From the NCBI GenBank assembly GCA_030770535.1, contig JASVEC010000026.1, positions 496,001-560,000 on the forward strand: a stretch of 64,000 nucleotides of DNA. The letters are read 5' to 3'. The notes under the pieces are model-generated. The model was given only the letters and a program-made list of their open reading frames with translations, searched no databases and was not told where the DNA came from. Both the position numbers and the translations under genes were made by a program. This document shows, piece after piece, positions 1 through 9,923 of this stretch; within the stretch, counting starts at the first letter, position 1; the number at the start of each line of letters is the position of its first letter. The DNA comes from Batkoa obscura (Eukaryota > Entomophthoromycota > Entomophthoromycetes > Entomophthorales > Batkoaceae).

Positions 1-709
1 TATTATTATTATTATTATTATTAGTTATTTACTTTTTATTATAAATAGTATATTATTAGATCAAAACATGCATATTAAAATTACGGATTTTGGTTCAGCA
101 AAAATATGTAACAATCCAACTACAACCACGACGATTATGAATGAAACTAAAATAAGTAACTATTATTATATTTTAGTAGCAAAACTTGTAATAATAACAT
201 GATATTATTTTATTTTATTAGACAAAACAAATTCATTTGTAGGAACAGCTCATTATGCTAGTCCTGAATTACTAGAAGATAAAGATGCAAATCAATCTTC
301 TGATTTGTGGGCCTTAGGTTGTATTTGTTATCAATTTTTAACTGGAATTACACCATTTGATGCTAATAATGATTATCAAATCTTTCAAAAAATTGTAGCT
401 TTAGATTATAAATTTACAGATAATATATTACCTATTGAAAAAGATTTTATTCAAAAATTATTAGTAAGTTTTATATCATTATTACTAGTTTTTTATAATT
501 AATATATTTTTTAGGTTAAAGAGCCAGAATCTAGATTAGGTGCTTTAGATTTTGATTGTTTGAAGCAGCATCCTATATTTGATAAGATTGATTTTAAAAA
601 TTTACATAATCAATTACCTCCTCCTTTAAATATTAAACCACCTACAATTGATAATTTTAATGAAGAAGAATGGTTTCATTTAGATGAAAATAAATTGCCT
701 TTAGTTTAA
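1..709 (+). CDS. PDK1-like AGC protein kinase, 3' part
   Basis: This is the C-terminal half of a 3-phosphoinositide-dependent kinase 1 (PDK1/Pkh) homologue; the rest lies left of the window. PDK1 phosphorylates the activation loop of other AGC kinases. The window opens inside an intron ending AAATAG at 48. Coding exons are 49-155, 222-463 and 515-709, with GT-AG introns between. The first exon reads ILLDQNMHIKITDFGSAK, where DFG binds metal. The next carries SFVGTAHYASPELL, the activation segment with the PDK1-type APE-like motif, then DLWALGCICYQFLTG. The last has the kinase-ending ESRLG arginine and a short tail rich in LPPPL. The protein stops about 30 residues after the kinase fold, so there is no PH domain, as in yeast Pkh kinases. 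It is convergent with the MsrA gene. The family assignment is good; the exact paralogue is inferred. Confidence 0.85.
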
Positions 710-783
710 TTAAAATATACAAACTATCGATTACAATAATTTATATTAATTTTGTATATTAATAATTAATAATTAATAATAAC

Positions 784-890
784 ATATGAGGGTATTTTTT
801 TTGGTTTCATAACTTTTTCCGTTTTTTAAGCACTATTTGAATGGAAAAATTGCTAGTAAAATTCTTAAATAAAAAAATACATCCTCATAT
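784..890 (+). mobile_element. MITE copy 1 (family A)
   Basis: Short terminal-inverted-repeat element with no coding capacity. The family consensus begins ATATGGGGATGTTTTTTTTG and ends in its near reverse complement. The core reads TTAAGCGCTATTTGAGCGG. Here the ends are ATATGAGGGTA and ATCCTCATAT. It sits in the convergent spacer between the PDK1-like and MsrA genes. Confidence 0.85.
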
Positions 891-908
891 ATTTAATATA
901 GTATAAAA

Positions 909-932
909 GATAAGGATAAGGATAAGGATAAG
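909..932. repeat. Four tandem GATAAG units
   Basis: GATAAG is repeated four times without interruption. GATAAG is the classic binding site of fungal GATA factors, but here it lies between two convergent gene ends, so a regulatory role is uncertain and a simple microsatellite is equally likely. Confidence 0.6.
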
Positions 933-950
933 ACTATAAACTAACTATAT

Positions 951-1496
951 TTACCAATAAATTCGATGATTACAATAACCGCCTGGATTATTTGATAAAT
1001 AATTTTGATGTTCTCTTTCTGCTATATACCATTTATCAAAAGGAGTAATTTGAGTCACAATTTCATTTTTCCATTTATCTTTAACTTCTAATTTAACTTT
1101 TTCAGCTATTACTTTTTGTTCCTCATTATGGTAAAAGATAGCTGAACGATATTGACTACCCCGATCGTTACCTTGTCTAAAAATATAAATAAGAATTCAA
1201 TAAATAAATAAATAAATAAAAACTTACTTATTTAATGTGGTTGGATCATGAATTCTAAAAAAAAAGTGAACTAAATCTTTATATCCAATTTGATTAGGAT
1301 CAAATTCTAATTGTACTGCTTCGGCATAACCCGTTTTACCACTACATACTTGACGATAAGTAGGATTTTCAATATTACCACCAGTATATCCAACGGAAGA
1401 TTTAATAATTGCTTTACCAAATTCTTTTTTGAAATAATGTTCAATACCCCAAAAACATCCTCCTGCTAAAGTAGCTAATTGAGTAAGAGTACTCAT
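951..1496 (-). CDS. msrA: Peptide methionine-(S)-sulfoxide reductase MsrA
   Basis: MsrA reduces methionine-S-sulfoxide in free and protein-bound form and protects proteins from oxidation. The two-exon reading (1228-1496 and 951-1176, intron 1177-1227 with GTAAGT and TTTTAG) gives about 164 residues, the usual length. Near the N-terminus is the catalytic GCFWG motif, with the nucleophilic cysteine. Further on are VGYTGG, NPTY, the HDPTTLN region, and after the splice [14 protein letters not shown], all diagnostic of MsrA. The C-terminus contains a GGYC cysteine as a possible resolving residue. The splice joins LNK to QGND exactly as the family requires. No targeting peptide is visible, so a cytosolic enzyme is likely. 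Confidence 0.95.
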
Positions 1497-1874
1497 TGTT
1501 ATTATTTGTTTTTATTTGTTATGGAATTAGAAGAATGTTGAATTGAAGATTATGAGCTATACTTTTTATAATTATTATTTGGATGACCTCATCTAAGACG
1601 GAAATTAGTCTAAGTTAATTTGATTTTTATTGGTGAGTTCAATGCTTGGTAAGAATTTTTTATTAGTAATATCGATTTTAATTAAATTAAATTTTATATT
1701 AAATTAAATTTTTAATTTATTACAATTTTATTCAATTATTTATTTATAAAAGATAAAATGAGTTGAAAATAAAAAATAAAAAATAAAAAATAAAAAATAA
1801 AAAATAAAAAATAAAAAATAATAAAAAATAATAAAATAATAAAATAATAAAATAATAAAATAATATAAAATTTA
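1497..1874. other. AT-rich spacer with A-rich tandem repeat
   Basis: Spacer between MsrA and the RanBPM-like gene. From about 1768 to 1862 it is a run of AAATAA/AAATAAT units, a low-complexity tandem repeat lying just beyond the stop of the RanBPM-like gene. No coding signal was seen. Confidence 0.6.
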
Positions 1875-3890
1875 TTAATTTAAACAATCTCTTTTAATAT
1901 CAATAAATCCACCTTCAGCGATATCATATTCAACTAATAACTGATTGACAGTAGAATTTTGTCGATAAATTAATTCCAAATGTGGTATTGCTGGTTTTCC
2001 TTGAGATACTTTAATAAGATATCAATAAAATATTATAAAAATACAAAATAAAAATTCATTACCTAAAATGGCACTATTTAATTTATTACCCAATTGTTCT
2101 CTAGATTCAATATTTAATAAATGTTTATTATTACATAAACTTAAATCTTTATATGCTAATAACGAAAATAAATCCTAAAATACATTATAAGAAATTAATA
2201 AATAATAAAAGTAAACTTACAGTTAAACAATTTTTGATTTCTGGATTATTAGATGAATTATATTGTTGATATAATTCATTACAAAAATTTAAACAAGATT
2301 CAATACTTTGACTATTATTATTATTGTTATCTTTATTATTATTATTGATGTTAATATTATTTAACTCATCAATTGATTGATATTTTTTTAATCCGTATAA
2401 TTCTCGCATCATTTCAATAAATAAGCGACAATTTAATTGAAATAAAATCATTTCATTACTTTGAAATACATTTGGATAATAAAATTTAGTAGCTTCAATA
2501 CTTTTTTCAATTTCTCCTTGTAAAATATATTCTTTAATACCTTTTAAAAAATAAAATTATTAATTAGAAATCGATTATTATTAGTATTATTAATATTAGT
2601 TAATTTATTATTATTATTATTATTGAATTATTTAAAAAAAATTAATCAAAAAATAATTACTTTGTCGTCGTTGAATATCTTCTTGTTTATTTTCTTTTAA
2701 TTGTGCAATTATTTTATTCCTTATATTATGTTTCATAGTAATATCTTCCATTTCTTCAAGTTGACTTATATCAATATTTAAACAATTTTTAACTAATTTA
2801 TAAGCAGTTGAAATATAACCATGATGAATTAAATAAGAACAAATTAAAAAGGAGATTGCTGAATTGTTATCTTCTTTTTGTTCATCTAAATTAATTTTAC
2901 TTTCACTAATTAATTTCCATATTTTATTTTTTTGTTCCTAATTGAATTATTATTATTATATTAATATTAATATTATGTTATTAAATAGTTTACTTTATAA
3001 TATTGTTCAATATCAAACTTGAATTTATGATGACCAAAATTCAATTCAATTTCAATACCATGAGTTTTTAAACCAATACAAGGTAATAAATCTTTTTTTA
3101 TATCTTTAAATGCAGTACCTATTAAGTTGAAAATATATAAAATTCGTTATAAAATTAATTTATTTAAAAAATAGTTAAAAAATTTACCAAGATTAACTCC
3201 ATTTCTAGTAAAAAAGATAGTATTTGTATAATAATTAATACCACAACCTAATATATCTTTTTCCACAAATTTGGTACCATACATTTGTAATTTATTATTA
3301 GAATAATATAAGGTATTATCATTTAAATGAAATCCATAACTATTTAATTCATTCCCTTATTTAATTATTATTTCTATTCTTTTTTTATTATTATTATTAT
3401 TATTAAAATTTACCTGGTAACTTATTAAATTTAATATCTGAGGTACATAATCCAACTACCAAAATACTAATAACAATGTTTGACAAATATTATTCTATTA
3501 TTTGATATTTTAAAAACAAAGTTTACTTATTATCTTTAAAATTCTTCAACTCCATCTCAAAATAATATACTCCACATTTACCCGGTATCGAATTGTTGGT
3601 TTTAATAACTACTAAATCATTATCCTCTTTACCTATCAAGTTTAGAATGAATACAGACCTTTAATTCCAATTTTAATTTTAATTTTACCTACATATTTTA
3701 ATTGATTACCCATTGAGTTTAATTCCATTAAACTATTTCTTTCTTTTAAATTTAAACTGGAAGGTAAATAATCTCTTTTATATGGGAGTTCTTCAGAAGG
3801 ATTTTGTTTGTTTTGTAACCAAGTGGAAAATGAACTATCTTTTAAATAATAAGGTACAAAATGATTTGACAATTCGGAAGTTGGTGACAT
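1875..3890 (-). CDS. RanBPM/Gid1-like SPRY-LisH-CTLH-CRA protein
   Basis: Homologue of RanBP9/RanBP10 and yeast Gid1/Vid30, a scaffold of the GID/CTLH ubiquitin ligase. About eight exons are separated by 50-110-bp GT-AG introns. In order the protein has an N-terminal SPRY/B30.2 domain (GKCGVYYFEMELKN, LVVGLCTSD, LGCGINYYTNTIFFTRNG), then a LisH motif (SFLICSYLIHHGYISTAYKL). A CTLH segment follows (GIKEYILQGEIEKSIEATKF), and then a CRA-type C-terminal helical domain ending DIKRDCLN. A poly-Asn stretch encoded by AAT/AAC repeats interrupts the CRA region near 2300-2360. The start at 3890 is the first methionine before the SPRY domain. It is transcribed away from the partial gene at 4102. Exon borders are inferred from splice consensus and family continuity. 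Confidence 0.88.
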
Positions 3891-4101
3891 GATTGATAAG
3901 ATTTCCTTTTTTTTAACTATTCGGGATGAAAAGGGGTTTGATTTAAGTGCTTATTTTGTTCAAACTTCAAAACTACTGTTGACGTATTTTGTAAAACAAA
4001 TAAATTCAAGTTTCAAAACTCAAAATTGAAATAAAAAATGAGTTGAACTTTAACTAGTTGAGTTTTAACGTTTGTTTAATTTGGTATTTTTAATAATTTA
4101 G

Positions 4102-4560
4102 CCTAATCAAAAGATAATACGTGATTTAGCAACAGGAGAACGTGTAGGATACCCAACTTATGAAACGTATACATTGATCTATTATAGTGATAAGTTTGAG
4201 TTTGGTATACCTTCCGCATGTCCTGAAGAGTGGAAAGAAGGTCATATTGAAGTCGAAATTCATCCAATTAATGGTATTGAAAATATCCTAAATCATTATT
4301 TGAATGATAAAATGCTTCCCAATAATAGTAGGATGTATTCTCACTTTTTTGTATTACAAAATAATATTTGTCATATCTATATACCGGGTAGAATTTTCTT
4401 TAAATATCATAATATTTTGGATATTGAAGAAGATCAATATAATTTTTTTATAACAAGATTGAAATATCATCAAAATATGTTGATGGAAGCAATAAGTAGA
4501 TTTACTTCTGAAGAGTTTGCTAATATTGAATTGGTTATTAATCTGGAACATGAAGATTGA
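4102..4560 (+). CDS. Unassigned protein, last exon or fragment
   Basis: A frame open for 153 codons after a good acceptor (AATAATTTAG at 4092-4101). It begins PNQKIIRDLATGERVGYPTY and ends INLEHED before TGA. No ATG lies between the acceptor and 4174; only a TTG is present, so an upstream exon is expected. None of the ATGs in the preceding 200 bp joins in frame with a GT donor by eye, so the 5' end is unresolved or lost. Composition is mixed with aromatic-rich stretches (FFKYHNIL, YNFFITRLKYHQ), and it looks soluble. I do not recognise the family. It is divergent from the RanBPM-like gene and lies upstream of tRNA-Ile. Confidence 0.5.
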   Translation, partial: PNQKIIRDLATGERVGYPTYETYTLIYYSDKFEFGIPSACPEEWKEGHIEVEIHPINGIENILNHYLNDKMLPNNSRMYSHFFVLQNNICHIYIPGRIFFKYHNILDIEEDQYNFFITRLKYHQNMLMEAISRFTSEEFANIELVINLEHED

Positions 4561-4936
4561 TATAATTATATAGATATTGATAATTCATATATAATTAGAC
4601 ATGTAGATGGGGGTGATATTATAAGCTCCGGGATATGAGAATGTTCCAATAATTCACAATGAATTGAATGCTCAGCTTGATTTAATTTAATTTAATTTAA
4701 AATAAAACTCCATATTTATCAAATATCAACTTTCAATTTTCCTTTATTTAAAAATAACATTTACTGTACTTCTGCATAAAACGTCCAGCATTGACTTTAT
4801 GTTTGGAAATTCCATCTATTTATTTCTCCTTTGTCTTTTAAATTGAATTACACATCATATCGTCATCTTATTTTATTAAATGATTAGTCAAAAATTTTAA
4901 AAATGTAGATTTAAGAAAATAATAAATAACAGTCGG

Positions 4937-5009
4937 GCTCCGTTAGCTCAGTTGGCAGAGCGTGGTGCTAATAACGCTAAGGTCATAGGTTCAAGCCCTA
5001 TACGGAGCA
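4937..5009 (+). tRNA. tRNA-Ile(AAU), intronless
   Basis: A complete 73-nt cloverleaf. The acceptor stem is GCTCCGT/ACGGAGC with discriminator A. The D-arm is GCTC-AGTTGGCA-GAGC. The anticodon stem TGGTG/CGCTA (two G-T pairs) carries loop CTAATAA, giving anticodon AAT. The T-arm is ATAGG-TTCAAGC-CCTAT. A box (TTAGCTCAGTTGG) and B box (GGTTCAAGCCC) are intact. No CCA is encoded. A T-run at about 5038-5042 can act as Pol III terminator. A34 would be edited to inosine. Confidence 0.95.
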
Positions 5010-5075
5010 TTTCAGGAGGCTCGTAATAAGCCGCTTCTTTTTATATAAGAATATATAACTTATTGATAAACAAAT

Positions 5076-5182
5076 ATATGTGGATGTTTTTTTTGGTTTC
5101 ATCACTTTTTCCATCTTTTAAGCGTTATTTGAGTGAAAAAATTGTTAGTAAAATTCTTAAACACAAAAATACATCCCCATAT
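5076..5182 (+). mobile_element. MITE copy 2 (family A)
   Basis: Full 107-bp copy with ATATGTGGATG and ACATCCCCATAT ends, 67 bp downstream of the tRNA gene. A TA dinucleotide lies at both outer ends, as in most copies. Confidence 0.88.
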
Positions 5183-5527
5183 GGTGAAACTTTATCGAAA
5201 TATTTAATATTAACTGTATTAAATATATAGTTTATTTAATTCTGTAATATTTAAAAAGATGAAATTTAATAAATTTAATTTAAAATATACTTTACTACAT
5301 TATTTAACTATTAAGTCAATACATTTATATTATAAATTGTTTTAACTTAATCTCCCTACCAGTCTATAAATTATACATTAACCTTACAACTGGATCCATT
5401 TTCTGTTTTAAAATAACAATAATCTTATATCAATAATCATCAAACCAATTTATAAATATCAACAAACAATCTAAATAATAAAAACCCTCAATACAAACAC
5501 AAAATATTCGATGGTAAAAAAATTAGT

Positions 5528-6315
5528 TTATTTTTTAGCGCTTGCTTTTAAAGCTTGGTTGGATTTATAAACTAAAACATCTTCTAAAACTAAATAAAAA
5601 AAAAGAAGATATTAAAACATTACATAATACAATAAATATAATATCTACCATTAAGATTATTTCTTTTTTTAGCAATAGTATCTTGTAAAGTAGCTAAGTT
5701 AGCTTGTATCTCTTTGACTTTTTTATCATAATAAGTTTTAGCCGAAGGTATTGACTAATTTGGATCAACATTCTTAATAAATTTAAACAGAAATAAAAAT
5801 AATTAATAAAGCTACCTTTTCAACATAATAACCAGTACCAACGTCCACAACAACTTTTTGAACATCTCTTAATTGACCAGGTACATAAATGTGTTAATAA
5901 GTTAAAGATTAATAATACATTATAATTATATATTTTAGTTAGTATTATTATTATTATTTATAAAAAAAAAGGATATTGAACTTGTAAGTGGTACTAAGAT
6001 TTGGTTATCTAAATATGGATTAAAATTAAGATTTAATATTCAATTATGCTTATTTTTTTATATAATTACCTTTATTCCCTTCATTAATTTCATTTAAATT
6101 TGTTTTACATTCTAAAAATGTAACTTGAGCTTGTTTTAATTTATTAAATGAAGTGGAAAAATGAGAGATTTCCTAAATGTTCATAATTTAATCCAGTTTC
6201 AAATTAATGTTATATTTCGTTTTACTTCTCTTAATTGTTCTCTAACTTGCTCCAGTTGTTGTTGTGGTAAAGAAGCCAAATCTATCATCTCTGGATTTTT
6301 ATCTTGTGTTGCCAT
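5528..6315 (-). CDS. Prefoldin subunit 5 (alpha class)
   Basis: Prefoldin is the hexameric cochaperone that hands nascent actin and tubulin to CCT. Starting [20 protein letters not shown], the protein has an N-terminal helix ([12 protein letters not shown], then [20 protein letters not shown]). The beta-hairpin core reads [16 protein letters not shown] and then [13 protein letters not shown], the alpha-subunit signature. The C-terminal helix is [17 protein letters not shown] to LKASAKK. Six exons are needed. Four introns are GT-AG, but the one inside the SS-IYVPG hairpin has AT-AC ends and U12-type signals (separate entry). A partner of prefoldin, CCT6, lies elsewhere in the window. The gene is divergent from the Prp46 gene, only 166 bp away, so the two probably share a promoter. 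Confidence 0.93.
5891..5976 (-). other. AT-AC U12-type intron in prefoldin 5
   Basis: On the minus strand the intron starts ATATCCTTTTTT at 5976 and ends TTAACAC at 5891 (86 bp). ATATCCTT is the U12-class 5' splice signal. Near the 3' end is ATCTTTAACTT, close to the U12 branch consensus TTCCTTAAC, about a dozen bases before the AC terminus. No AG occurs at a usable place. Joining TCA to ATT gives [12 protein letters not shown], the conserved prefoldin 5 core, so the boundaries are fixed by protein continuity. Confidence 0.85.
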
Positions 6316-6481
6316 TGTTTTCTAGTTGTTACTTTATTTAAATTCGAAAGATAAAGTAAAAAGCATTTTCAATTGTTTTTTTAAAAATAATTTCGATGTT
6401 GATATTTTGCTCGATATTTTAAACCAATGATAGTTCATTGGCTTTCATCTTTATCCAAATTATAAGTTTACTTTTTTAAAG

Positions 6482-8377
6482 ATGGCAAGTGAATTGGAAA
6501 ATCAAGTAAATATAAATGAAAAGGAGACAAAAGGAGACTCAATAGAACCTCAACAACATATAAAATTATTATTAGAAAATAGTAAAAAAAGAGCATTAGC
6601 TTTATTTCCTGAAAATAAACAAGTGGTAGATACTAAGTTAGAAGATATACCGGCAAGGTAAATAATTTAATTGAAATTTACTATACTTTTTTAAATGATT
6701 TTATTTTGAAATATTTAGTCAAAAAATAAAATTATCTGTGAAAATAAAAGATGAATATCATAACCTAAAACAACTACCAAAATCTTTAACTAAACAACAG
6801 AATAAAGTAGAACAAGATAAAGTAGCAGGTAAGCTAATTAGTTATTAAATTGTATCATTAATTTATTTTTATTCTCATTTTATCCAGTTGAAGATGAAGA
6901 TTTATCAATAGAAAATGAAAGTGTGACAAACAATGCATTAAATCAATTATCCATTAATCAAGAGTAATATCATTTTATTATACCAAACTAATTTATTAAT
7001 TTTTATTTTAAAGTACACAAATGGATGCTTCAGCAGGGGTATTAACTTTATTAAATAAAAAAAGTAATACTTCTAGTATATTTGGTACTGGTGAAGGGGG
7101 CGCTTTAATTAAACGTCGAGAAATTGATCGAGTTAAACCAGAATGGCATGCTCCTTGGAAACTTATGAGAGTAAGAATAATAAATAACCTATTTTAACTA
7201 ATATAAGTTAATTTAAATTTAGGTGATATCAGGTCATTTAGGTTGGGTAAGGTCCATTGCTGTTGAACCTGGTAATAAATGGTTTGCTACCGGTTCTGGT
7301 GATAGAACAATAAAAGTAATTATTTTATTTTATTTTAATGTTAAATAATGTTATTTATTAAATAATAATAAATAGATTTGGGATTTAGCATCTGGAACAT
7401 TAAAATTATCATTAACTGGTCACATAAGTACTGTAAGAGGTTTAGGCGTATCCCCCCGTCATCCTTATTTATTTTCTTGTGGTGAAGATAAAATGGTGAA
7501 ATGTTGGGATTTAGAATATAACAAAGTGATTCGACATTATCATGGCCATTTATCTGCCGTATATGCCTTAGACATACATCCCGTATTAGATGTGCTTGTA
7601 ACAGCAGGTAGAGATTCTACCGCAAGGGTATGGGATATGCGAACCAAACAATGTATTCATACATTAACCAGTCATCGTGGTACTATACCAACAGTTAAAT
7701 GTCAAGAAGCGGATCCACAAATTATTACTGGATCTATGGATGCGACTGTCAAATTATATGATTTAGCGGCGGGTAAAACTTTACATACACTTACACATCA
7801 TAAAAAAGCGGTTCGAGCTATTGATTTACATCCAAGAGAATTTTCTTTTGCATCGGCTTCTCCGGATAATATTAAACAATTTAAATGTCCTGAAGGTAAA
7901 TTTATTCAAAACTATTCGGGTCATGATGCTATTATCAATTCTCTTTCAATTAATCAGGATAATGTGATGGTTACTGGTGGTAAGTTTAAATAATAGAAAA
8001 TGCAATATAATATATTTATTTATTATTATTGTTTTATTTAGGTGATAATGGTAGTTTAAAATTTTGGGATTGGAAAAGTGGATATAATTTTCAAACAGTG
8101 GAATCTTTACCTCAACCTGGATCTTTAGATTCCGAAGCGGGTATCTTTAGTTCTTCTTTTGATAAAACAGGTTTAAGATTTATTACTGGGGAAGCAGATA
8201 AAACTATTAAAATTTGGAAGGTAAATTTTAATAATATTGATGAAGTTTGATGGGTTCTATTTATTTATTTTATTTTATTTTTTATTTTATTTTTATTTTA
8301 TTTAGGAAGATGATCAAGCTACTCCAGAATCTCATCCTATTGATTGGAAACCTTCTTTATTTAAAGAACGTTATTAA
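6482..8377 (+). CDS. Prp46/PRL1-type WD40 spliceosome protein
   Basis: Homologue of PLRG1/PRL1/Prp46, the WD40 component of the Prp19 (NineTeen) complex needed for activation of the spliceosome. The poorly conserved N-terminal part (from MASELENQ) is spread over short exons. It is followed by the PRL1 hallmark [20 protein letters not shown] at the start of the propeller. Seven WD repeats follow: [85 protein letters not shown], and the last with [12 protein letters not shown]. The C-terminus is [12 protein letters not shown], typical of the family. Exon junctions follow GT-AG and preserve the repeats. It is divergent with prefoldin 5 and convergent with the Mdm34 gene. Confidence 0.95.
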
Positions 8378-8637
8378 ATTATACAAAATTTTAATTATTA
8401 TATTTATATTATGCTATTATTATAATTTTTTCATTATCATTTTGTTATATTATTTAATTCAATTCAATATTATCATAAAAGTAAAATACCTAAAAAAGTG
8501 TGAAATAATAAAAATTAAATAAATGTTAAAAGACAATAAATTTTATTTAATCTAAAATAAAATGATACAACATAAAAACAACTTTTAAAAGCTTTAAAAA
8601 AAGGAATAAAATCAATTACTCAATTTAACTCTTAATT

Positions 8638-9923
8638 TTAAAACTTGGAATGAATTCTAGAATCAGATACTTTAATATCTGGTTCTAATAAATCTTTCAA
8701 TCCATGAGATGGAGGTGAACTAATACTATTGGAATGAATTTGTCCTCCACGACTATAAATTTTAGCTTCATTATGACTACAAGTAGAAAACGTAGATAAG
8801 GTTGGTGATTTACAACTAGGAGTATCTGCATTTATATTTGATTCTGTTAATATAGTATGATGATTAAAATAACTTGAGCTTGTAGAGGATCTAGTAAACA
8901 CACTAGTCATACTAGGAAAATGATCTAAGGAAAAATTTCTTCTTGGATGGATAGAGTCTTTTTTTGGTAATGGTGGTGAACGACTATAAAATTTACCTTG
9001 ATTTTCATTATTACTTGTATAACTGTTATTAGTATGACTATTGGGTGATAACTGACCCATTTGAGTTTTATAGCCTACTTTAAAATAATCAATGTTTTCT
9101 TGTTCTTGTATTGAATTAAACTCTTTAGAAATCTTTGAAATACCCTCTGGTGATTTCGTTCTCATTGAATAAGGAGAATAAAGCGGCGTGGGTGGGGATG
9201 AAGGTACTGAAGCTGAACTTCTTGAAGGTGCTACTTCTTTTTTTGCTATAATTTTATCTGATAATGAATAAAATAATTGAGGTAAATCATCAATCAATAC
9301 ACTTCTTAATTTGGTTTCTATTTGAGATTGTAAAAAGGATCGAATTGGTTCTAAATCATCAAAAGAGGAGCTGATTTCTATCCCAACAAGTGGATCATTT
9401 TTAAACGATAAGGCTATCCCTGTACTTTTTGAAAGTGATAATGTTATAATTCCTCTTAACTTTAACTGACTTAATTTTAATAACATTGGCATAATTAAGG
9501 GTTGATGAGCTGCAAGTATCCCTCTTCTCGCTTGAAGACTTACTTCTGAATTGATGATAACTGGGTTAACTTGTAATTTTGTTGTTAATTCTATAAAAGC
9601 ATCCCCATTATAAGTTAATTTTAATATGCCTTTGAATTTATCTTCAGATAACTCTCCTATTTCTAATATTTCTAATTCTGGTGCCTACAATAAATTAAAG
9701 ATTAAATACATATTTGAATTAACATTTATAAAATTCTCAAAAGAACTTAGATTTGTAATAAGTTATTAAAACTTACTATTGTACCAAAGTTAAGTTCTTT
9801 AACTACAATTTTATCCGCTACCATAGCTGGTCTTGTGCCTTTATTTAAAGCATTGGTTAGCATATCTTGAGCTTTATCATAAAACTCTTGTGGAAAATCG
9901 GACCATTTAAAATTAAAAGCCAT
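8638..9923 (-). CDS. MDM34: ERMES subunit Mdm34 (SMP domain)
   Basis: Mdm34 is the outer-mitochondrial-membrane side of the ERMES tether that moves phospholipids between ER and mitochondria. Two exons (9777-9923 and 8638-9684; intron GTAAGT...TTGTAG) give 397 residues. The N-terminus MAFNFKWSDFPQEFYDKA is the conserved Mdm34 opening. The SMP domain continues with LNFGTIAPELEILEIGEL, NPVINSEVSLQARRGILAAH, MPMLLKLSQLKLRGI and FKNDPLVGIEISSSFDD. It ends near LIDDLPQLFYSLSDKI. The second half is a Ser/Pro/Asn-rich tail, presumably disordered. It has no signal peptide. Only the N-terminal half can be matched with confidence to the family; the tail is lineage-specific. Confidence 0.96.
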
